A stretch of 64,000 nt of DNA from Deltaproteobacteria bacterium (GTDB lineage: Bacteria; Myxococcota_A; Polyangia; HGW-17), in assembly GCA_016937155.1 (NCBI GenBank), contig JAFGWM010000040.1:1-64000 (forward strand), read 5' to 3'. Of the stretch, positions 44,451 through 55,617 are shown one piece after another. The translations under genes were made by a program, and so were the position numbers. Position 1 is the stretch's first letter. Each line of letters begins with the position of its first letter. The notes beneath the pieces were generated by a model. That model worked only from the letters and a program-made list of their open reading frames with translations. It had not been told where the DNA came from and did not search any database.

Positions 44451-45621
44451 GTTTTCTCCTTCGACGTTTCTTTCCAGAATGGGGGACAACTGTAGATATT
44501 GATTTTAGCTCATCTGCAGCATATCCTCTCGTAAGCCAGATTTTTTCCCAAAAAAATACTCCGGCTGAAAATAAATCTCTGCTTTTTGTTTTCGGGCTGA
44601 TTTTTCTTTTTAAATCCGGATGACCTAACTGAACAAAAATCTGCAGAATTCTGTGGATTTCGTCCTTTACTTTTCTTGAAAAACCATATTTCCCAAGGAT
44701 TGGAGCTAATTTTTCCTTATAAACTGATGTTACAAAATTGCCTCTTATGAGTGATTTGTCAAATAATTCTTCAAGTTCTCCCTGAAATAAAAGTGGGATT
44801 CCTGTACTGAGATTCATAAAAGGATTATCAAGAGAATAATCAAATAATTCAAACGTGTTATTCATGATAGAGTATCCTGGTTCCTCCATCATATATGCAT
44901 TTACTTCGGGAAGAAGAAGCTCCATCACTCCACTTTGTATAAAAAGAGGATAAGTAGTTCTGAATTCACCGGAAAATATTGTTTTCCATATTTCATCAAC
45001 AACTCTTCTGTGGGAAGCATCCAGAAGTTTTTCACGGTGATTAACCAGATTATACCAGGTTTCATCTTCAATATTGAAATGAAGTTTTCCCGCAAATCGC
45101 AAAGCTCTTAATATACGTACAGGATCCTCCTGAAATCTTATATCAGGATTTCCTATGGTTCTGATTTGCTTTTTTTCAATATCTTCAATGCCGCCGATGT
45201 AATCAATGACTTTACGTTCAACAGGATCATAAAAAAGTCCGTTTACTGTAAAGTCTCTTCTTAGGGCATCTTCCCTGGGTGTTCCAAAAATATTATCATT
45301 TGTTATCATCAGATCATCGGCTTGGTGTTCTTCAGTATTTGGATTTGCTCTGAATGTGGATGTTTCAATGATCTTGTTTTTTCCAAAGTAAATATGAACG
45401 AGTTTAAATCTTCTGCCTATGATTCGGCTGTTCCGAAAAATTCGTTTAAGTTCTCTGGGAGTTGCATTAGTTGATATATCAAAATCCTTGGGAGTACGAC
45501 CGATCAGAAGATCTCTGACACCACCCCCGACGATATAGGCTATAAACCCGAGTTTATAAAGTTTTTTTAAAATAAATCGGGCATCATTGTCTATCTCGTG
45601 ATAATCCAGATTAGTGTTCAT
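44413..45621 (-). CDS. pcnB: Poly(A) polymerase / tRNA nucleotidyltransferase family
   Basis: A 402-residue class II nucleotidyltransferase. Seen: the G-rich loop YIVGGGVRDLL, metal-binding DFDIST, IIGRRFKLVHIYFG (typical of PcnB), RRDFTVNGLFYD, and RILRALRFAGKL. PcnB adds poly(A) tails to RNA for decay, while CCA enzymes repair tRNA ends; the LVH segment and basic C-terminus (KKRRRRKH) favour PcnB. The unencoded CCA of the tRNA here means the genome also needs a CCA enzyme. It overlaps lon by four bases. Confidence 0.88.
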   Translation of the reverse strand: MNTNLDYHEIDNDARFILKKLYKLGFIAYIVGGGVRDLLIGRTPKDFDISTNATPRELKRIFRNSRIIGRRFKLVHIYFGKNKIIETSTFRANPNTEEHQADDLMITNDNIFGTPREDALRRDFTVNGLFYDPVERKVIDYIGGIEDIEKKQIRTIGNPDIRFQEDPVRILRALRFAGKLHFNIEDETWYNLVNHREKLLDASHRRVVDEIWKTIFSGEFRTTYPLFIQSGVMELLLPEVNAYMMEEPGYSIMNNTFELFDYSLDNPFMNLSTGIPLLFQGELEELFDKSLIRGNFVTSVYKEKLAPILGKYGFSRKVKDEIHRILQIFVQLGHPDLKRKISPKTKSRDLFSAGVFFWEKIWLTRGYAADELKSISTVVPHSGKKRRRRKHVSTPANGSRSV

Positions 45622-48011
45622 TTCGAGTTGTTATCGTCCATTCTGGAAAAAACAATCGATGGCTTTCCTTCCCAGAAGAGAGCATTGTCAAGCACTTCTC
45701 CAACTTCTGACACAGTTATAATATCCATTGAATTGAGTATCCTTACAGGTACATCTGAAAGATCCACTTTGTTTGCTTCAGGTATGATAACCTTTTTCAT
45801 ACCACTGCGGTGAGCGGCAATCAGTTTTTCTTTAAGGCCGCCTATTTTAAGCACTCTGCCTCTCAGTGTAATTTCGCCGGTCATTGCAATATCCATAAAT
45901 ACCGGCACCTTCAAAATGCTGCTTATTATAGCGGTGATAATTGTAACACCGGCACTTGGTCCATCTTTGGGTACAGCACCCTCAGGAAAGTGAATATGTA
46001 TATCAACTGTATCGAAAAATTCAACATTCAATCTGAGTTTTCCCATCTGGGAACGTACCCAGGATAATCCTGTCTGGGCACTTTCGCGCATTACTTCACC
46101 AAGTTTGCCTGTGAGAACGAGTTGACCCTTACCTGGTATTACACTGGCTTCTGCAAGTAGAAGGTCTCCTCCCATGCTTGTAACAGCAAGTCCGTTTACA
46201 ACGCCAATCATTGACTGATTTTCACCTTTTCCAAACTGAAATTTATGATGGCCTAAAAAGCCTTCAATCTGGGGTGCACTTATTTTTAAGGGTTTATTTC
46301 GATCGCGTTTTTGACCAACAACTTCAACAGCAATTTTTCTGAGAACACTGGCGATTTCTCTTTCCAGAGATCGTACTCCAGCCTCTTTTGTGTAGTGATT
46401 TATTATTGTCCTGATGGCATTTTCACTGAAGGAGGTATATTCAGCATTCAATCCATTTTTCTTTAACTGCCTTGGAATCAGATGATCAGTTGCAATGGAA
46501 ACCTTTTCCCATTCAGTGTAGGCATCCAGTTCTATAATTTCCATTCTGTCACGAAGTGCCCATGGAATGTTTTCGATGGAATTTGCTGTGGTAATAAACA
46601 GCACACCTGATAAATCGTAATCCAGATCTATGTAGTGATCCACGAAAGTGTGATTTTGCTCGGGATCAAGTACTTCAAGCATTGCACTTGCTGGATCCCC
46701 CCTTACATCACTTGAGAGTTTATCAATTTCATCAAGAAGGATAAGAGGATTGCATGTTTTTGCACGTCTCATGGCGTGGATTATTTTCCCTGGCATTGAA
46801 CCAACATAAGTTCTTCGATGACCGCGGATTTCTGATTCATCCTTGACGCCGCCGAGACTTATCCTTACAAAAGAACGATTACAGGCCTGAGCAACAGATT
46901 TAGCCAGTGAGGTTTTTCCCACCCCAGGAGGTCCAGCAAAACATAAAACAGGACCGGAAGTTTCACCGGTAAGAGCTGTTACTGCAAGATGTTCCAGAAT
47001 CCTTTCTTTGGGTTGTTCCATACCATGATGATCTCTATCAAGTATTTCTTGTGATTTTTTTATATCAAAAACGACGGGGCTGTATTCTCCCCATGGTATG
47101 GAAAGAATCCAGTCGATATAACTTCTTGAAACATTTGCCTCAGCGCTCATAGGAGCCATCTGTCTGAGTCTGTGAAGTTCTCTTAATGCTTTCTCTCTTG
47201 CCTCCTCACTTAATTCTCTTTCTGAAATTGATTTCTCAAGATTTGCCAGTTCATCATTAAAGTCTGAATCATCCGGAGTAGAATTATCTGTTTTGAGCGG
47301 AGGAAGTGTTTCAACAGATTGAGGAAGATTAATTTTCCTGGATTTGAGTTTATGTCTGATTTTATTTTCGTTCCCTAGGAGATCCATTTCTTCCTCAAGA
47401 AGATTCAAAACCATTTCCAGCCGTTTTTCAGGATTCAATTCTTCAAGAACCATTTGTAGAGTTTTTGTGGATAATCTTGTGACAAGATTTGATATTATAA
47501 GATCAGCAAACTGGCCTGTTTTTGTAATCTGGGCGGCGGTAGCAATAAGTTCGTGGGGAAGATTCTGACTGATGCGGATATAATGTTCAAAGGATTTTCT
47601 GGCAGTACTGAGTAAATCTGAAACAGATTCATTCTCAGTTTCAGAATCATCAAGTAATTCGTAATCAACCAGTGTGAGAGAATCATCATTTTTATCAAAT
47701 CCTGTGATTCTGACTCTTCCAATGCATGTTACAAGCACTTTAAATGTCGCGTTTCTGAGGGCAAACAGTTGTACAATATGAACCAGTGTGCCAATGGAAA
47801 AAATATCATCGTCTGAAGGTTCATCAATAGAATCATCCTTGAGAGAGCTGCATATGAGATATCCACTGTTTTTCCAGGCATATTCAACACTGGATATGGA
47901 TTTTATTCTTCCAACATAAAGAGAAGAAGCCATCAGGGGAAAAAGTGATTTACTTCTAAGAGGAAGTAGTGACAAAGTGGATGGCAGTTGAGTTAAATCG
48001 CTTTTATTCAT
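45618..48011 (-). CDS. lon: ATP-dependent protease Lon
   Basis: A 797-residue Lon protease that degrades damaged and regulatory proteins. N-terminal substrate domain (about 1-210), AAA+ module with Walker A GPPGVGKTSLAK and Walker B LILLDEIDKL, then the serine-lysine dyad: PKDGPSAGVT contains the catalytic Ser and GLKEKLIAAHRSG the Lys. An AAGGAG lies further upstream than usual (13 bases) from the ATG. It is placed between clpX and pcnB in the proteostasis block. Confidence 0.97.
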   Translation of the reverse strand: MNKSDLTQLPSTLSLLPLRSKSLFPLMASSLYVGRIKSISSVEYAWKNSGYLICSSLKDDSIDEPSDDDIFSIGTLVHIVQLFALRNATFKVLVTCIGRVRITGFDKNDDSLTLVDYELLDDSETENESVSDLLSTARKSFEHYIRISQNLPHELIATAAQITKTGQFADLIISNLVTRLSTKTLQMVLEELNPEKRLEMVLNLLEEEMDLLGNENKIRHKLKSRKINLPQSVETLPPLKTDNSTPDDSDFNDELANLEKSISERELSEEAREKALRELHRLRQMAPMSAEANVSRSYIDWILSIPWGEYSPVVFDIKKSQEILDRDHHGMEQPKERILEHLAVTALTGETSGPVLCFAGPPGVGKTSLAKSVAQACNRSFVRISLGGVKDESEIRGHRRTYVGSMPGKIIHAMRRAKTCNPLILLDEIDKLSSDVRGDPASAMLEVLDPEQNHTFVDHYIDLDYDLSGVLFITTANSIENIPWALRDRMEIIELDAYTEWEKVSIATDHLIPRQLKKNGLNAEYTSFSENAIRTIINHYTKEAGVRSLEREIASVLRKIAVEVVGQKRDRNKPLKISAPQIEGFLGHHKFQFGKGENQSMIGVVNGLAVTSMGGDLLLAEASVIPGKGQLVLTGKLGEVMRESAQTGLSWVRSQMGKLRLNVEFFDTVDIHIHFPEGAVPKDGPSAGVTIITAIISSILKVPVFMDIAMTGEITLRGRVLKIGGLKEKLIAAHRSGMKKVIIPEANKVDLSDVPVRILNSMDIITVSEVGEVLDNALFWEGKPSIVFSRMDDNNSK

Positions 48012-48080
48012 TTTATGTTCAGGCTCCTTCCATTGGAAGGAACTATACTACTTAATTTCTTTTAATAAAAATTTCCTGAT

Positions 48081-49451
48081 TTAACTGGAAGGTAAATTCC
48101 CGGATGGTTTATCTTCCGTATGATTTTTTGCGGACTCTTCCTCTTCAGATTCAACTTTCAGTTTATTAATCAGGGTGGGATATTTGTCTTCGGTGACGAC
48201 TTCCTTGTCTATAATAACTTTTTCGATATCATTTCTGGAAGGTATCTCAAACATTACATCCATCATGAGATGTTCCATAATGGATCTTAATCCACGCGCT
48301 CCGGAGCCAAGGAGTATTGCCTTGTCTGCCACGCTGCAAAGGGCATCCTTCTGAAATTCCAAAGATACACCATCAAGTTCAAACAGCCATTCATACTGTT
48401 TTACAAGGGCATTACGGGGTTCAGTTAGAATTGTTACAAGTGTTTCATTATCCAAATTATGTAGTGGAGCGATAACAGGTATTCTTCCTACAAATTCAGG
48501 GATGAGGCCATATCTGAGAAGATCTTCAGGCTGAATTTCCTTAAGATACTGCCATGTATCCTTTTTTTCTTTTTTAACTATACGCGCTCCAAAACCAATA
48601 GTTTTAGATCCAACTCTTTTTTCAATAGTTTCTTCAATACCGCTGAAAGCACCACCACATACAAAAAGTATGTTAGTTGTATCCACCTGAATAAATTCCT
48701 GCTGAGGATGTTTCCTGCCACCCTTTGGTGGAACAGCTGCTACGGTTCCTTCAAGAATTTTAAGTAATGACTGCTGAACACCTTCACCAGCAACATCCCT
48801 TGTTATAGAAGGGTTTTCACTGCGGCGGGCAAGTTTATCTATTTCATCAATATAGACAATACCTTTTTGTGCTTTTTCAACATCATTGTCAGCATTCTGA
48901 AGTAAACTCAGTATGATATTTTCAACATCTTCACCAACATAACCTGCTTCTGTAAGATTTGTTGCATCGGCGATAGCAAAGGGAACATCAAGAATTTTTG
49001 CAAGAGTTTGAGCCAGAAGAGTTTTTCCGCTTCCTGTCGGTCCAATAAGAAGAACATTAGATTTCTGGAGAATTACTTCATCAGTATTCTCTTCAGTGGA
49101 TTCTGCATCTGACTTATCACTAGAACTGCTGTTTTTCTCATTGTTTTCAATTCTTTTATAATGATTATAAACAGCCACAGAAAGAATTTTTTTTGCCCTC
49201 TCCTGACCAATGACATATTCATCAAGAACTTTCCTGATTTCTTTTGGAGGTGGAAGAGCACTCTTTTTTATCTGACCTTCCTCCTCTGGGGGTGGCAGAT
49301 CATCTTCTGTTATTTCAGTGCAGAGATGAACACATTCTTCACAGATGTAAACAGCCGGACCGGCAATCAGACGCTTGACATCATTGACAGTTTTGCCACA
49401 AAAAGAACAGAAAACATTTTCATCGGCGTTATTTTTTGTGGTGGTATCCAC
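48081..49451 (-). CDS. clpX: ClpX, ATPase of ClpXP
   Basis: A 456-residue AAA+ unfoldase that feeds ClpP. Seen: the N-terminal zinc-binding domain ([14 protein letters not shown]), Walker [19 protein letters not shown], Walker [12 protein letters not shown], sensor and RGLRSIMEH, and the ClpP-docking IGF loop (KTIGFGARI, variant of the usual IGF). GTG start immediately after the clpP stop, with a GAGG site 8 bases upstream. An acidic insert (about 105-125) lies between the zinc domain and Walker A. Confidence 0.97.
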   Translation of the reverse strand: MDTTTKNNADENVFCSFCGKTVNDVKRLIAGPAVYICEECVHLCTEITEDDLPPPEEEGQIKKSALPPPKEIRKVLDEYVIGQERAKKILSVAVYNHYKRIENNEKNSSSSDKSDAESTEENTDEVILQKSNVLLIGPTGSGKTLLAQTLAKILDVPFAIADATNLTEAGYVGEDVENIILSLLQNADNDVEKAQKGIVYIDEIDKLARRSENPSITRDVAGEGVQQSLLKILEGTVAAVPPKGGRKHPQQEFIQVDTTNILFVCGGAFSGIEETIEKRVGSKTIGFGARIVKKEKKDTWQYLKEIQPEDLLRYGLIPEFVGRIPVIAPLHNLDNETLVTILTEPRNALVKQYEWLFELDGVSLEFQKDALCSVADKAILLGSGARGLRSIMEHLMMDVMFEIPSRNDIEKVIIDKEVVTEDKYPTLINKLKVESEEEESAKNHTEDKPSGNLPSS

Positions 49452-50060
49452 TTACTTGTCCTCTTCCTTGTTTTCTTCAGTCTTTGGATAAAGAACTTCA
49501 TCAATCAGACCATACTCCAGAGCTTCCTCAGCGCTCAGGAAATAATCCCTGTCCGTATCACGGGCTATTTTTTCAATTGGCTGACCAGTATGATGAGCAA
49601 GAACAGCATTAAGTTTTTCCTTCATTTTAAGGATTTCTTTTGCATGAAGTTCAATATCACTGGCCTGTCCTGAAAATCCCCCCAGAGGTTGGTGTATCAT
49701 CACTCTGGAGTTTGGAAGCGCCATTCTTTTTCCTGGAGCGCCTGAAGCGAGAAGAATAGCTCCCATTGATGCTGCCTGTCCTATGCAGATAGTATTAACT
49801 CTGGAGTTAATATGCTGGATTGTATCATAAATTGCCATTCCAGCAGTAACTATTCCACCGGGAGAATTGATATACAGCATAATATCCTTATCCGGATCCT
49901 CTGATTCAAGGTAAAGAATCTGAGCAATAATCAGATTTGATACGTCATCATCAATGGGTGTTCCCAGAAAAATAATTCTGTCCTTGAGAAGTCTGGAATA
50001 GATATCCCATCCCCTTTCACCTCGGTGAGTCTGCTCTATTACGGTGGGTATTATAGGCAT
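49452..50060 (-). CDS. clpP: ClpP protease subunit
   Basis: A 202-residue serine protease subunit that forms a tetradecameric chamber. The ATG at 50060 has AGGA at proper distance; an ATG at 50072 is too close to that site. Seen: [38 protein letters not shown] with the catalytic Ser, MIHQPLGG with the catalytic His, and the C-terminal Glu/Lys-rich tail. It follows tig by 29 bases and directly precedes clpX. Confidence 0.97.
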   Translation of the reverse strand: MPIIPTVIEQTHRGERGWDIYSRLLKDRIIFLGTPIDDDVSNLIIAQILYLESEDPDKDIMLYINSPGGIVTAGMAIYDTIQHINSRVNTICIGQAASMGAILLASGAPGKRMALPNSRVMIHQPLGGFSGQASDIELHAKEILKMKEKLNAVLAHHTGQPIEKIARDTDRDYFLSAEEALEYGLIDEVLYPKTEENKEEDK

Positions 50061-50089
50061 ATTACTATGCATCCTTTCAGGTAGAAATA

Positions 50090-51481
50090 CTATTCTTCGG
50101 ATTCTGGCTCTTCTTCAGCCGGTTCTTCCGGAACTTCAGGTTTGTCCAGCTCAGGAAATTCATCAACTTCCTCTTCTGTTATCTTGGATTCAGTTTTCAG
50201 GAAGTCAAGGGTTTTGGACATTTTGATGTAATATTTAAGAGTATCCATGCCATTATCTTTAAGATAGTCAGCTTTAACTCTTTCGGGATTTTTTCCTTCC
50301 TCATTGGCAATTTCTATAATTTTATCTTCAATTTCCTGGTCAGAAACTTCTACATTTTCTATTTTTGAAATTGACTCAAGAGAAAGATTTTCTTTCAGTT
50401 CAATCTCAGCCTTGGCTGCGTAACTTGAAATAAGATTATTTTTGACATCGCCCATAAGGTTATTGTCATTTACTCCCAGACCAAGACCCATAAGAGTTTG
50501 ATTTACTTTCATCTCCGCCTGTTTTTTAATGAGTTTTTCACCAACCTGAAAATCATTTTTTTCAATAATTGATTTCATAATGGCTTTTTCGAGGAGCATA
50601 GTAGACTTTTCCTCAAACTGTTTTTCAAGATCCTTTCGGATGGTTTCCTTTAACTCATCAATAGTATCAGATTTACCAGTTTCTTTTGCAAAATCATCGT
50701 CCAGTTCAGGAACTTCAATTCTGGAAACTCCTTCAAATTCGACAAGGAAACTTCCTTTTTCCCCAGGATATTCTGCATCATTCTCATCAAATTCTATTTC
50801 GATATCATTTTCTTCGGGTATTGATGAAATCTCTTTACCTGCGAAACCAGCTGCGATTTTTTCTTTCAGACCGGAAATATTTTCTCCATCAGGTACAGGA
50901 ACCTTAACACTATCAATACTTACAGGTTTTTCACCCACTTTTCCCATTACACTGAAGGATATGATATGACCAGTTTCAACGTTTCCATCTTCCACTGGCA
51001 GACTTTTTTTATAGTGATTTCTTAAATGTTCAAGTTCATGATCAATCTGCTCATCCTTTACGGCTACAATGTATTTCACTGCTTCATGACCCTTGTAATC
51101 TTTTATTTCAACTTCAGGAACCACTTCAAAATTAGCTGTATAAGCAAAATCGCTGTTTTTCTCAATTTCACCGTGCTGAATATCCCATTCTGTGACGTCT
51201 CCAACAGGACGTATTCCCTCGGAAGTCTGAAGTATCTCAACAAGATCACTTCTTACCAGTTCCTGTACGATATCTTTTTCAACATGTTTTTTGAACATTT
51301 TCTCAAGCATAGAGCGTGGAACTTTACCACGTCTGAAACCCTTTATGCTGACTGTCTTGGAAATTTCACGATATGTTTCATCAAATTTTTCCTTAACGGT
51401 AATCCATGGAATTTTTCCCTTTATGGATTTTTCAATACTGCTAACTGATTCTATATCAAAGCTCTTGCCTATATCTGTCAT
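50090..51481 (-). CDS. tig: Trigger factor
   Basis: A 463-residue ribosome-bound chaperone. The ATG at 51481 has AGGAAAGG 7 bases upstream; in-frame codons further up lack it. Seen: the ribosome-binding GFRRGKVP signature (about 46-53), a central peptidyl-prolyl isomerase domain (about 165-245) with a reduced motif [16 protein letters not shown], and a long helical C-terminal arm ending in an acidic Pro/Glu tail. First gene of the tig-clpP-clpX-lon run. Confidence 0.95.
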   Translation of the reverse strand: MTDIGKSFDIESVSSIEKSIKGKIPWITVKEKFDETYREISKTVSIKGFRRGKVPRSMLEKMFKKHVEKDIVQELVRSDLVEILQTSEGIRPVGDVTEWDIQHGEIEKNSDFAYTANFEVVPEVEIKDYKGHEAVKYIVAVKDEQIDHELEHLRNHYKKSLPVEDGNVETGHIISFSVMGKVGEKPVSIDSVKVPVPDGENISGLKEKIAAGFAGKEISSIPEENDIEIEFDENDAEYPGEKGSFLVEFEGVSRIEVPELDDDFAKETGKSDTIDELKETIRKDLEKQFEEKSTMLLEKAIMKSIIEKNDFQVGEKLIKKQAEMKVNQTLMGLGLGVNDNNLMGDVKNNLISSYAAKAEIELKENLSLESISKIENVEVSDQEIEDKIIEIANEEGKNPERVKADYLKDNGMDTLKYYIKMSKTLDFLKTESKITEEEVDEFPELDKPEVPEEPAEEEPESEE

Positions 51482-51857
51482 TTTCAACCTTTCCTGTAAT
51501 CTGCCCATGGGCAATAAGGTAACATTATCATATAAAAAACCGGATAAAACCGGAATGTGATATTCGCCCATTAGTCGTTGGTGTCAAGAAATTATTTTGT
51601 ATTTCCTTATTTATTGAATAACTTTAACTATTTTCAAAGGATATATTTTTAATCATCGGAGTAGGCATCGTTTAAAAATAGCTAACCTGGTTAAAAACAT
51701 GAAGTGATTATTTTATATATCAATAATTTCTGAATCGAGAAATTCTTCACGCTGTACTTTGATCAGTTGACATTTTAAATTATGGCGATAAATGTTTTCT
51801 CCCGGTCACTTTTTTTACTGAACTGGATCGGAACCTTCAAAAAAGAGGAGTAAAAAA
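51482..51857. other. Divergent intergenic region tig/ugd
   Basis: A 376-base gap upstream of both tig and ugd. It holds the tig ribosome site, an AT-rich middle with no gene, a TTGACA at 51767-51772 followed by GATAAA only 14 bases away (a poor spacing), and the ugd ribosome site GAGGAG. No RNA gene or riboswitch was recognised. Confidence 0.6.
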
Positions 51858-53180
51858 ATGAAACTTTGTGTAATTGGTACTGGATATGTTGGTCTTGTGG
51901 CAGGAGCCGCATTCGCTGACTACGGTAATAATGTTGTTTGCGCCGATATTGACGAATCAAAAATAAATATGCTGAATGATGGAAAAATTCCTATTTATGA
52001 GCCAGGACTCGATAAAATAGTTGAAAGAAATGTGAAAAAGGGAAGACTCAGGTTTTCAACCAATATTGAGGAAAGTGTAAAGGGTGTCAGTGTAATTTTT
52101 ATGGCAGTGGGGACACCTCAGGGTGATGATGGAAATGCAGATCTTCGGTATCTCGCAGCAGCTTCTGAAACTGTAGCAAAATCAATTCAAAGTGGTGTGA
52201 TTGTGGTGCATAAATCAACGGTTCCAGTTGGTACAGCCGCTAAAATGCAGGACATTTATGACAGAGATTCAAAATTTCAGGTGAGCGTAGTTTCAAATCC
52301 GGAATTTCTTAAGGAAGGTGATGCTATAAATGATTTTATGAAACCTGAAAGAATTATTATTGGTACCCGTGATGAAAAAACCAGAGCAACCATGCATGAA
52401 CTTTATTCTCCATTTGTTAGAACAAGAGACAGAATAATAGACATGGATCCTGTGAGTGCAGAACTGACAAAATATGCATCAAATGCTTTTTTAGCCACCA
52501 GAATAAGTTATATGAATGATTTGTCCAGACTTTGTGAAAAAGTGGGTGGTGACATTGATCTGGTCAGGAGAGGTATGGGAAGTGACTCAAGAATCGGGCC
52601 AAAATTCCTTTATCCGGGGATTGGATATGGTGGAAGTTGTTTTCCAAAGGATATTAGTGCAATAATTCACCTGAGCAGACAGTATGGAAGTGAGCTTTCA
52701 ATTGTTGAAGAAACCAGCAATATTAACGAGAGACAAAAAAGTTTTCTTGTTGAAAAACTGGAGGCTTATTTTGGAGATGTTAAGGGTAAAACCATAGCAA
52801 TTCTCGGTCTTGCGTTTAAACCTAATACAGATGATATAAGAGAAGCACCTGCCAAGATTATTGTTTCAAAACTGAAAAAAATGGGAGCAGTTGTCAGAGC
52901 ATATGATCCTATTGCGATGGATAATTTCCGCGAAGAATTTCCTGCTGATGATTCAATGAGTTATCATAAAAATCTTTATGAAACAGTTGAAGGTGCAGAT
53001 GCAACACTGTTATGTACAGAATGGAAGGAATTTCAGCAGCCAGATTTTGAGCGAATTGCCGGTCTGATGAAAGGGCGTGCTCTTTTTGATGGAAGAAATG
53101 TCTGGTCCAGAACTCAGACTTCAAAAAATGGATTCAGACTAGAGAGCATTGGCAGGCCGGTAACAGGAGAAAGTAACTGA
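51858..53180 (+). CDS. ugd: UDP-glucose 6-dehydrogenase
   Basis: Oxidises UDP-glucose to UDP-glucuronate for surface polysaccharides. It has 440 residues. Seen: the Rossmann loop VIGTGYVGLVAGAAFADYG, the catalytic Cys in PGIGYGGSCFPKDI (Cys about 260), KSTVPVGT, NPEFLKEGDA, and the C-terminal GLAFKPNTDDIREAP. A GAGGAG site precedes the ATG. Its stop overlaps the gltX start by one base. Confidence 0.96.
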   Translation: MKLCVIGTGYVGLVAGAAFADYGNNVVCADIDESKINMLNDGKIPIYEPGLDKIVERNVKKGRLRFSTNIEESVKGVSVIFMAVGTPQGDDGNADLRYLAAASETVAKSIQSGVIVVHKSTVPVGTAAKMQDIYDRDSKFQVSVVSNPEFLKEGDAINDFMKPERIIIGTRDEKTRATMHELYSPFVRTRDRIIDMDPVSAELTKYASNAFLATRISYMNDLSRLCEKVGGDIDLVRRGMGSDSRIGPKFLYPGIGYGGSCFPKDISAIIHLSRQYGSELSIVEETSNINERQKSFLVEKLEAYFGDVKGKTIAILGLAFKPNTDDIREAPAKIIVSKLKKMGAVVRAYDPIAMDNFREEFPADDSMSYHKNLYETVEGADATLLCTEWKEFQQPDFERIAGLMKGRALFDGRNVWSRTQTSKNGFRLESIGRPVTGESN

Positions 53181-54640
53181 TGACCAGAGAAATAAAAACA
53201 AGAATAGCACCGTCACCAACGGGTGATCCACATGTTGGAACAGCTTATATTGCGCTTTTTAATTATGTTTTTGCAAAAAAAAATGGAGGAAAATTTCTTC
53301 TGAGAATAGAGGATACAGATCAAACCAGATGTAGGGCCGATAGTGAAAAGGCTATTATGGAATCGTTGAGATGGTTGGGTCTTGAGTGGGATGAAGGACC
53401 TGACTGTGGAGGCGCTGCAGGGCCGTACAGACAAAGTGAACGTCAGGAGATATATCTTGAACACGCAAACATTCTCATTGAGCGCAACGAGGCATACAGA
53501 TGTTTCTGCACCCCTGAAATTCTTGCAAAAGACAGGGAGCAGCAGCAAAAAGACGGCAATAGAAGATTTGGCTATAACCGTCGTTGTAGAAATATTGAAC
53601 CGGAAGTTTCTGCTAAAAGAGCTGCAAGTGGAGAACCTTTTACTGTAAGACTTAAGATGCCAATTGATGGAACAAGTGTTTTCAGGGATGAACTTAGGGG
53701 AGATATTTCCAGACCAAATGAGGAACTTGACGATCAGGTACTTATAAAAAGTGATGGGTTTCCCACATATCATCTGGCAAATGTAGTTGATGATCATCTC
53801 ATGGGTATAACTCACGTTATAAGGGCAGAAGAATGGATTCCATCGACACCCAAACATGTCAGGCTTTATGATGCTTTCGGATGGGAAATGCCAGTATGGG
53901 TTCATATGCCTTTACTTAGAAATGCTGATAAAAACAAATCCAAAATAAGTAAAAGAAAAAATCCTGTATCTCTACAGTATTACAAAGAGATTGGTATTTT
54001 TCCTGAAACTCTTGTTAATTTTCTTGCTCTCATGGGGTTTTCCTTCGGAAATGATGTCGAAAAATTTTCTCTGAATGAAATGACTGAAGTTTTCAGTTTT
54101 GAAAAAATTTCACTTGGTGGGCCCGTTTTTGATCTGGAAAAACTTACCTGGCTCAACGGGCTTTATCTCAGAGAAAAATCACAAAATCAACTTCTAGATG
54201 ATGTAATGTCTCTTTATCTGAATAAGGAATATCTTTCAAAAATATTGCCTCTTGTGCATGAAAGAATGAAGACAATTACCGATTTTGTGGATCTTACAAC
54301 TTTCTTTTTCAATGCAGATCTGGATTATTCACTGGAAGGCAGACTGATGCTTCCCAAAACAAGAACTCCAAAAGAAATGTCTGCTCTTTTTGAGGAAGCA
54401 GCTGAGAAAATAGATGTTCTTGTAGATTATAACCATGAAGAGCTTGACAGGATTTTCAGAGGAATGGCAGAAGAACGTGGATGGAAGATAAAGGAAGTTT
54501 TTATGCCTGTTCGAATTGCGTGTTTTGCAAGAAAAGCATCTCCACCTCTGTTTGAAAGTATGGAAGTGACAGGAAAAGAGCGAATCAGAAGAAGACTCAG
54601 AAAAGCTGCAGAGTTTATTAAAACTCTTCCTGTTCAATAG
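53180..54640 (+). CDS. gltX: Glutamyl-tRNA synthetase
   Basis: A 486-residue class I synthetase. Seen: the HIGH variant in APSPTGDPHVGTAYIALFN, LLRIEDTDQTR, the C-terminal part with KISKRKNPVSL (KMSKS variant), and a zinc-region CFCTPE with the following Cys. With tRNA-Gln in the window, it may be discriminating or not; GatCAB and GlnRS are not visible. Its end overlaps the convergent ABC permease gene by 7 bases. Confidence 0.97.
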   Translation: MTREIKTRIAPSPTGDPHVGTAYIALFNYVFAKKNGGKFLLRIEDTDQTRCRADSEKAIMESLRWLGLEWDEGPDCGGAAGPYRQSERQEIYLEHANILIERNEAYRCFCTPEILAKDREQQQKDGNRRFGYNRRCRNIEPEVSAKRAASGEPFTVRLKMPIDGTSVFRDELRGDISRPNEELDDQVLIKSDGFPTYHLANVVDDHLMGITHVIRAEEWIPSTPKHVRLYDAFGWEMPVWVHMPLLRNADKNKSKISKRKNPVSLQYYKEIGIFPETLVNFLALMGFSFGNDVEKFSLNEMTEVFSFEKISLGGPVFDLEKLTWLNGLYLREKSQNQLLDDVMSLYLNKEYLSKILPLVHERMKTITDFVDLTTFFFNADLDYSLEGRLMLPKTRTPKEMSALFEEAAEKIDVLVDYNHEELDRIFRGMAEERGWKIKEVFMPVRIACFARKASPPLFESMEVTGKERIRRRLRKAAEFIKTLPVQ

Positions 54641-55617
54641 TTTTCAGTTTTAGTTTTTCCCATTTGAAAGAGAAGAAAAAGGAAAAAAGGTCCTCCTGTA
54701 AGAGATGTAATAACTCCGGTGGGAAGTTGAATTGGAGCCAGAACAGTTCTTGCAATGAGATCTGATGCAACCAGAAAAATTCCTCCTCCTATGGCACTTA
54801 GAGGTAATAAAAATCGGTAATCCTTTATTCCAAGAAGACGAATTGCGTGAGGAACAATAATTCCTGCAAACGCTATAGGTCCGGCAATGCTCACCACAGA
54901 TGCAACTGCAATTCCTGTGGAAATAATTATCACCATCACCAGCTTTTTTGTATTGAGTCCTGCGGTTATTGCTGTTTCTGTTCCCAGTCCCAGAAGATTG
55001 AGATCCTTCCCTCTGGATATCAAAATCACTGAAGGAATTATGGTAAATGGTGCAATAGAGTAAATCTGTTTCATTGTTACAAAATCCAGAGTTCCCATTA
55101 GCCATCTCACCATTTTAAAACTTTCATTGTACGATGATGTGTACTGTATGAACATTATGGCGCTTGAAGAGAAAGAGGCGATGGTAATACCCGCAAGTAA
55201 CACTGTAATGGTGTTTCCGTTCATGGATTTTGCTGCAATTCTCATGAGCATAACAAGAACAAATCCTCCGGTGATAAAACTCAGGGTGAAAATTCCTCCT
55301 AATCCCGGTATAACGATATCAATTCCGGTTCTTATTGCTATGACTGCTCCAAGAGAGCTTCCGGATGCAACTCCCAGAGTATATGGACTCACAAGAGGAT
55401 TCAAAAGCAAACCCTGAAGACTTGCACCAGCCACTGCCAGTGTGCTTCCTGCGAGAAAAGCCAGTAATACTCTGGGTAATCTTATTGTGGTAATCACTTT
55501 ATAGTTAATTGCATTTCCAGGCCACTTGAATCCGGAAGGCCCATATCCCAGAGAAAGTAGAATAATCATGAGCCCTAGTACACTGAGAATGGTAAAAACA
55601 GTTAAAGTTTTCTGCAT
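54634..55617 (-). CDS. FecCD/BtuC-type ABC permease
   Basis: A 327-residue membrane permease with about 9-10 helices. Seen: RLPRVLLAFLAGSTLAVAGASLQGLLLNPL (N-terminal family hallmark), ASGSSLGAVIA, SIAGPIAFAGIIVPHAIRL, and LPTGVITSLTGGPFF near the C-terminus. These import iron-siderophore, heme or cobalamin complexes. It starts inside the end of the ATPase gene (16-base overlap). No periplasmic binding protein gene is nearby, so that component must lie elsewhere. Confidence 0.94.
   Translation of the reverse strand: MQKTLTVFTILSVLGLMIILLSLGYGPSGFKWPGNAINYKVITTIRLPRVLLAFLAGSTLAVAGASLQGLLLNPLVSPYTLGVASGSSLGAVIAIRTGIDIVIPGLGGIFTLSFITGGFVLVMLMRIAAKSMNGNTITVLLAGITIASFSSSAIMFIQYTSSYNESFKMVRWLMGTLDFVTMKQIYSIAPFTIIPSVILISRGKDLNLLGLGTETAITAGLNTKKLVMVIIISTGIAVASVVSIAGPIAFAGIIVPHAIRLLGIKDYRFLLPLSAIGGGIFLVASDLIARTVLAPIQLPTGVITSLTGGPFFLFLLFQMGKTKTENY

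Noticed and set aside
51767-51792. TTGACA/GATAAA considered as the ugd promoter
   Set aside because: The spacer is 14 bases, too short for a sigma-70 promoter, and the -10 match is weak.
53213-53905. 230-codon minus-strand frame inside gltX
   Set aside because: It is fully antisense to gltX, whose motifs are intact, and encodes no recognisable domain.
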